A stretch of DNA of 28,774 bases from Chara braunii. Its lineage: Eukaryota; Streptophyta; Charophyceae; Charales; Characeae. Shown in pieces: positions 27,137 through 28,774 of the stretch (positions within the stretch are counted from its first letter, which is position 1; each line of letters starts with the position of its first letter). Under the pieces are notes generated by a model. That model was not told the origin of the DNA. It saw only the letters and a program-made list of their open reading frames with translations, and searched no databases. The translations under genes were made by a program, and so were the position numbers. The stretch spans positions 3,623,088-3,651,861 of the forward strand of contig BFEA01000005.1 in assembly GCA_003427395.1 (NCBI GenBank). Direction: 5' to 3'.

Positions 27137-27619
27137 AGATCTCGTTCTTGGTTAGCGACGACTTGCCATTCGAAATGTTGTTAGGCATGTACTACCTCGA
27201 AGTTGCTAAGCCCCAGTTCGACTTAAGAAGGTGCTCAAGCATAAGTTGCCCAATGGCCGAACTGTCAGATTGACTAAGTTCAAGGCCAGCAGTACTGTAG
27301 ATACCTATGGCTGCTTGTGTGCATCAGCGTTCTACAACTATTACAAGCAAAACGAAGAGGAGGGTATGTACCTTGTTTATGTCTCTGAGAAGGGGGAGGC
27401 CGTTAAAACACCCCCAGAGATAGAACGCGTCGTTGCTAAGTTCCCTGATCTGTTCGATGGTTAAGCTCTCCTCCTTAGTCAATCTGACAGTTCGGCCATC
27501 GGGCAACTTATGCTTGAGCACCTTCTTATCCCAGTCGAACTGGGGCTTAGCAACTTCGAGGTAGTACATGCCTAACAACATTTCGAATGGCAAGTCGTCG
27601 CTAACCAAGAACGAGATCT
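27137..27619. repeat. Inverted duplication in E4 protease-RT linker
   Basis: The left arm 27137-27278 is the reverse complement of 27474-27619 with only a 4-bp gap and a substitution or two. The 195 bp between carry the rest of the linker on the plus strand ([20 protein letters not shown] and [12 protein letters not shown], ending PDLFDG), exactly the part missing from the minus-strand reading. A 19-bp direct repeat, ATGGTTAAGCTCTCCTCCT, lies at 27457-27475 and 27621-27639, marking a breakpoint. Confidence 0.92.
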
Positions 27620-28094
27620 TATGGTTAAGCTCTCCTCCTCCGTAGGAGAAGGTACAAACTACGTCCTTGATGTAGTCTGTCACAATCATGCGCTCTTTGT
27701 TGGCCAAAGTGGATGCTACTGGTCTACTAAGGTGTCGTACCCGGTCCTGTAGGTGCAGCCTTTCCAAACAATCGCGACTTATATAATTTCGCATGGATCC
27801 GTTGTCTATGAAGGCACCACATTTGAGGCCTGTTTCATCCACTTCCACCACGAAATGTTCCCCTCTAGGACCTTTCCTCAGCGCCACCCAAGACTCGCGA
27901 GGGTCCTTGTTTGACCACTCACTCTCCAAGTCCTCTAAGGCTTCAGACACATCTAACGTACAGAGCATAGTTTGGTCTAGTTGTGTCTGCGGGGTGACTA
28001 AGGGGTCATTAGCCTTGGCCTTTTCATGAAGTAGGGAGGGTATCATTCCTACTTCATCTTGAGTAGAAGCAGCTACTACTTCCATTGGCCTCAC
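27474..28094 (-). pseudogene. E4 protease region, cut by the inversion
   Basis: The minus frame reads [20 protein letters not shown], then GAFIDNGSMRNYISRDC at the active site (DNG, where D-[TS]-G is usual), [20 protein letters not shown] and [20 protein letters not shown]. It remains in phase to RTVRLTK at 27474 and then runs into inverted DNA as nonsense to 27324. The linker that should join it to RT is present only on the opposite strand. The start given is an internal codon; the family frame continues from gag. Confidence 0.85.
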
Positions 28095-28318
28095 GTGTTT
28101 CCCGAGCTAGAAGCCTGGGAATAAGTTGCCCCAACTTTTGGCGCAACCTTTTGCGTAACCTTAGCGTTCTGACACTTCCACTGCGTGTGTCCGTATTCTC
28201 CGCAGTTGATACAAGCGCCACGCATTCGGCGGTCACGCCACACGTCTTGATCAAGACCTGCCTTTACCCACTCAGCCTGTTTGGTTTGATTGGAGGCGGC
28301 CTTCCCTTGACCCCTAGG
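28095..28318 (-). pseudogene. E4 gag zinc knuckle region
   Basis: Near 28169-28213 the minus strand reads ACINCGEYGHTQWKC, a perfect CX2CX4HX4C motif. It follows AGGRGKG of the upstream frame after a TAG near 28319 and a shift, and precedes the protease with another break near 28100. Sequence around it (RDVWRDRRMRG-like, QDQ) matches E3 and E1. Confidence 0.75.
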
Positions 28319-28774
28319 CTAGCCCTTCCCTCGACCACCTGCCTTAGTCTTTACTACTGCGGCGAGGGTGCTACCCTCAGCTATCTCCTCGCCGTCGAAC
28401 TCTGTGTAGTCCACCAGGTCAGAGAGCTCGTCAATCTCTGTTTGAGTCCCATCAGACTCCACCATCATCAACTTCGCCCCCTTCTTCTTCCACTCCTGAG
28501 GACTCTTCTTCTTCGTTGAGTCATTTCCTGAGGTGGGTTGAGCATTGCCTAGCGTGGCCTCCAAATCTAAAGCCTTCCTAGACAATGTCTCAAATGAGTG
28601 GTACTCGGTGCGTGCCTCACTGGCTAGTAAGTTCCTGATGTTCTCTGGAAGACATCTAATGAAAGTAGTTAACAGGAACTGGTCACTGTAGTTGATGCCC
28701 GGGACGAGGATCAGGCTCTCAACGGTAGTCGTAAGCTCTCTAACTGACCGGAACTTGCGCTGGTCTAGTTTATT
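28319..28774 (-). CDS. E4 gag core, partial at window end
   Basis: An open minus frame from the window edge: RKFRSVRELTTTVESLILVP, then FLLTTFIRCLPENIRNLLAS, ALDLEATLGNAQPTSGNDST, and an acidic stretch (EIDELSDLVDYTEFDGEE) ending in the Gly/Lys-rich AGGRGKG. It aligns with E1 gag (FKSVREATDAVERL, LTSYLRCFP, KALDLEAKIG). The acidic block is the one found fused to E4 integrase at 24600-24675, which shows that piece is gag. The 5' part lies beyond the window. Confidence 0.85.
   Translation of the reverse strand, partial: NKLDQRKFRSVRELTTTVESLILVPGINYSDQFLLTTFIRCLPENIRNLLASEARTEYHSFETLSRKALDLEATLGNAQPTSGNDSTKKKSPQEWKKKGAKLMMVESDGTQTEIDELSDLVDYTEFDGEEIAEGSTLAAVVKTKAGGRGKG

Larger units (their letters stand above)
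24676..28774 (-). mobile_element. E4: Ty3/gypsy element, runs off the window; 3' end replaced by E3
   Basis: Gag, protease, RT, RNase H and integrase follow in order from 28774 leftward. No LTR is present on either side within the window. Defects: an inverted duplication at 27137-27619, one nonsense codon in RNase H (26166-26168, Tyr TAT to TAA), an in-frame gap in RNase H, and loss of the chromodomain by fusion to E3. Between lesions its frames are long (297 and 517 codons), so it is the youngest or best preserved copy. Confidence 0.85.

Overview
The window is eukaryotic repeat DNA: four copies or part-copies of one Ty3/gypsy (Metaviridae) LTR-retrotransposon lineage with a C-terminal chromodomain-like region, nearly all coding on the minus strand. 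No intact host gene is visible. Long LTRs, tRNA-iMet-type primer sites, a gag-protease-RT-RNase H-integrase-chromodomain order, a nuclear 18S rRNA fragment and a group II intron maturase fragment fit a repeat-rich streptophyte genome. A charophyte alga such as Chara is my guess, but the sequence alone does not prove it.

Layout. Element E1 (about 1-7836) has a left LTR cut by the window edge, a gag-pol body without its reverse transcriptase core, a leader of about 1.27 kb and a right LTR. A 1.5 kb spacer (7837-9352) follows, with a hammerhead-ribozyme-like motif, inverted repeats and simple repeats. Element E2 (9353-20033) is bounded by two LTRs. It carries three foreign insertions: a 689-bp segment with an organellar maturase fragment, an 18S rRNA fragment, and a 1276-bp unknown insert. 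Its right LTR abuts the right part of a related LTR (20034-20658) belonging to E3 (20659 to about 24675). E3 is joined, without an LTR, to E4 (about 24676 to beyond the window end) by a fusion of E4 integrase to E3 gag. E4 contains a local inverted duplication.

How the parts work together. In an active element of this type, tRNA-primed reverse transcription would use the PBS just inside the 5' LTR and the polypurine tract next to the 3' LTR. Gag would package the RNA, protease would mature the polyprotein, RT/RNase H would make cDNA, and integrase with its chromodomain would insert it. Every copy here is broken by stops, frameshifts, deletions or lost catalytic residues. E4 is the least damaged in RT and integrase.

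The most interesting observations are the hammerhead-like motif, the maturase insertion with a 16-bp flanking duplication and a T-tract, the 18S fragment with integrase-derived filler, the LTR hairpin whose pairing is kept while its sequence changes, splice-donor-like sites conserved in all LTRs (plus strand) and in the leaders (minus strand), the E4-E3 fusion and the inverted duplication. All alignments and counts were made by eye.
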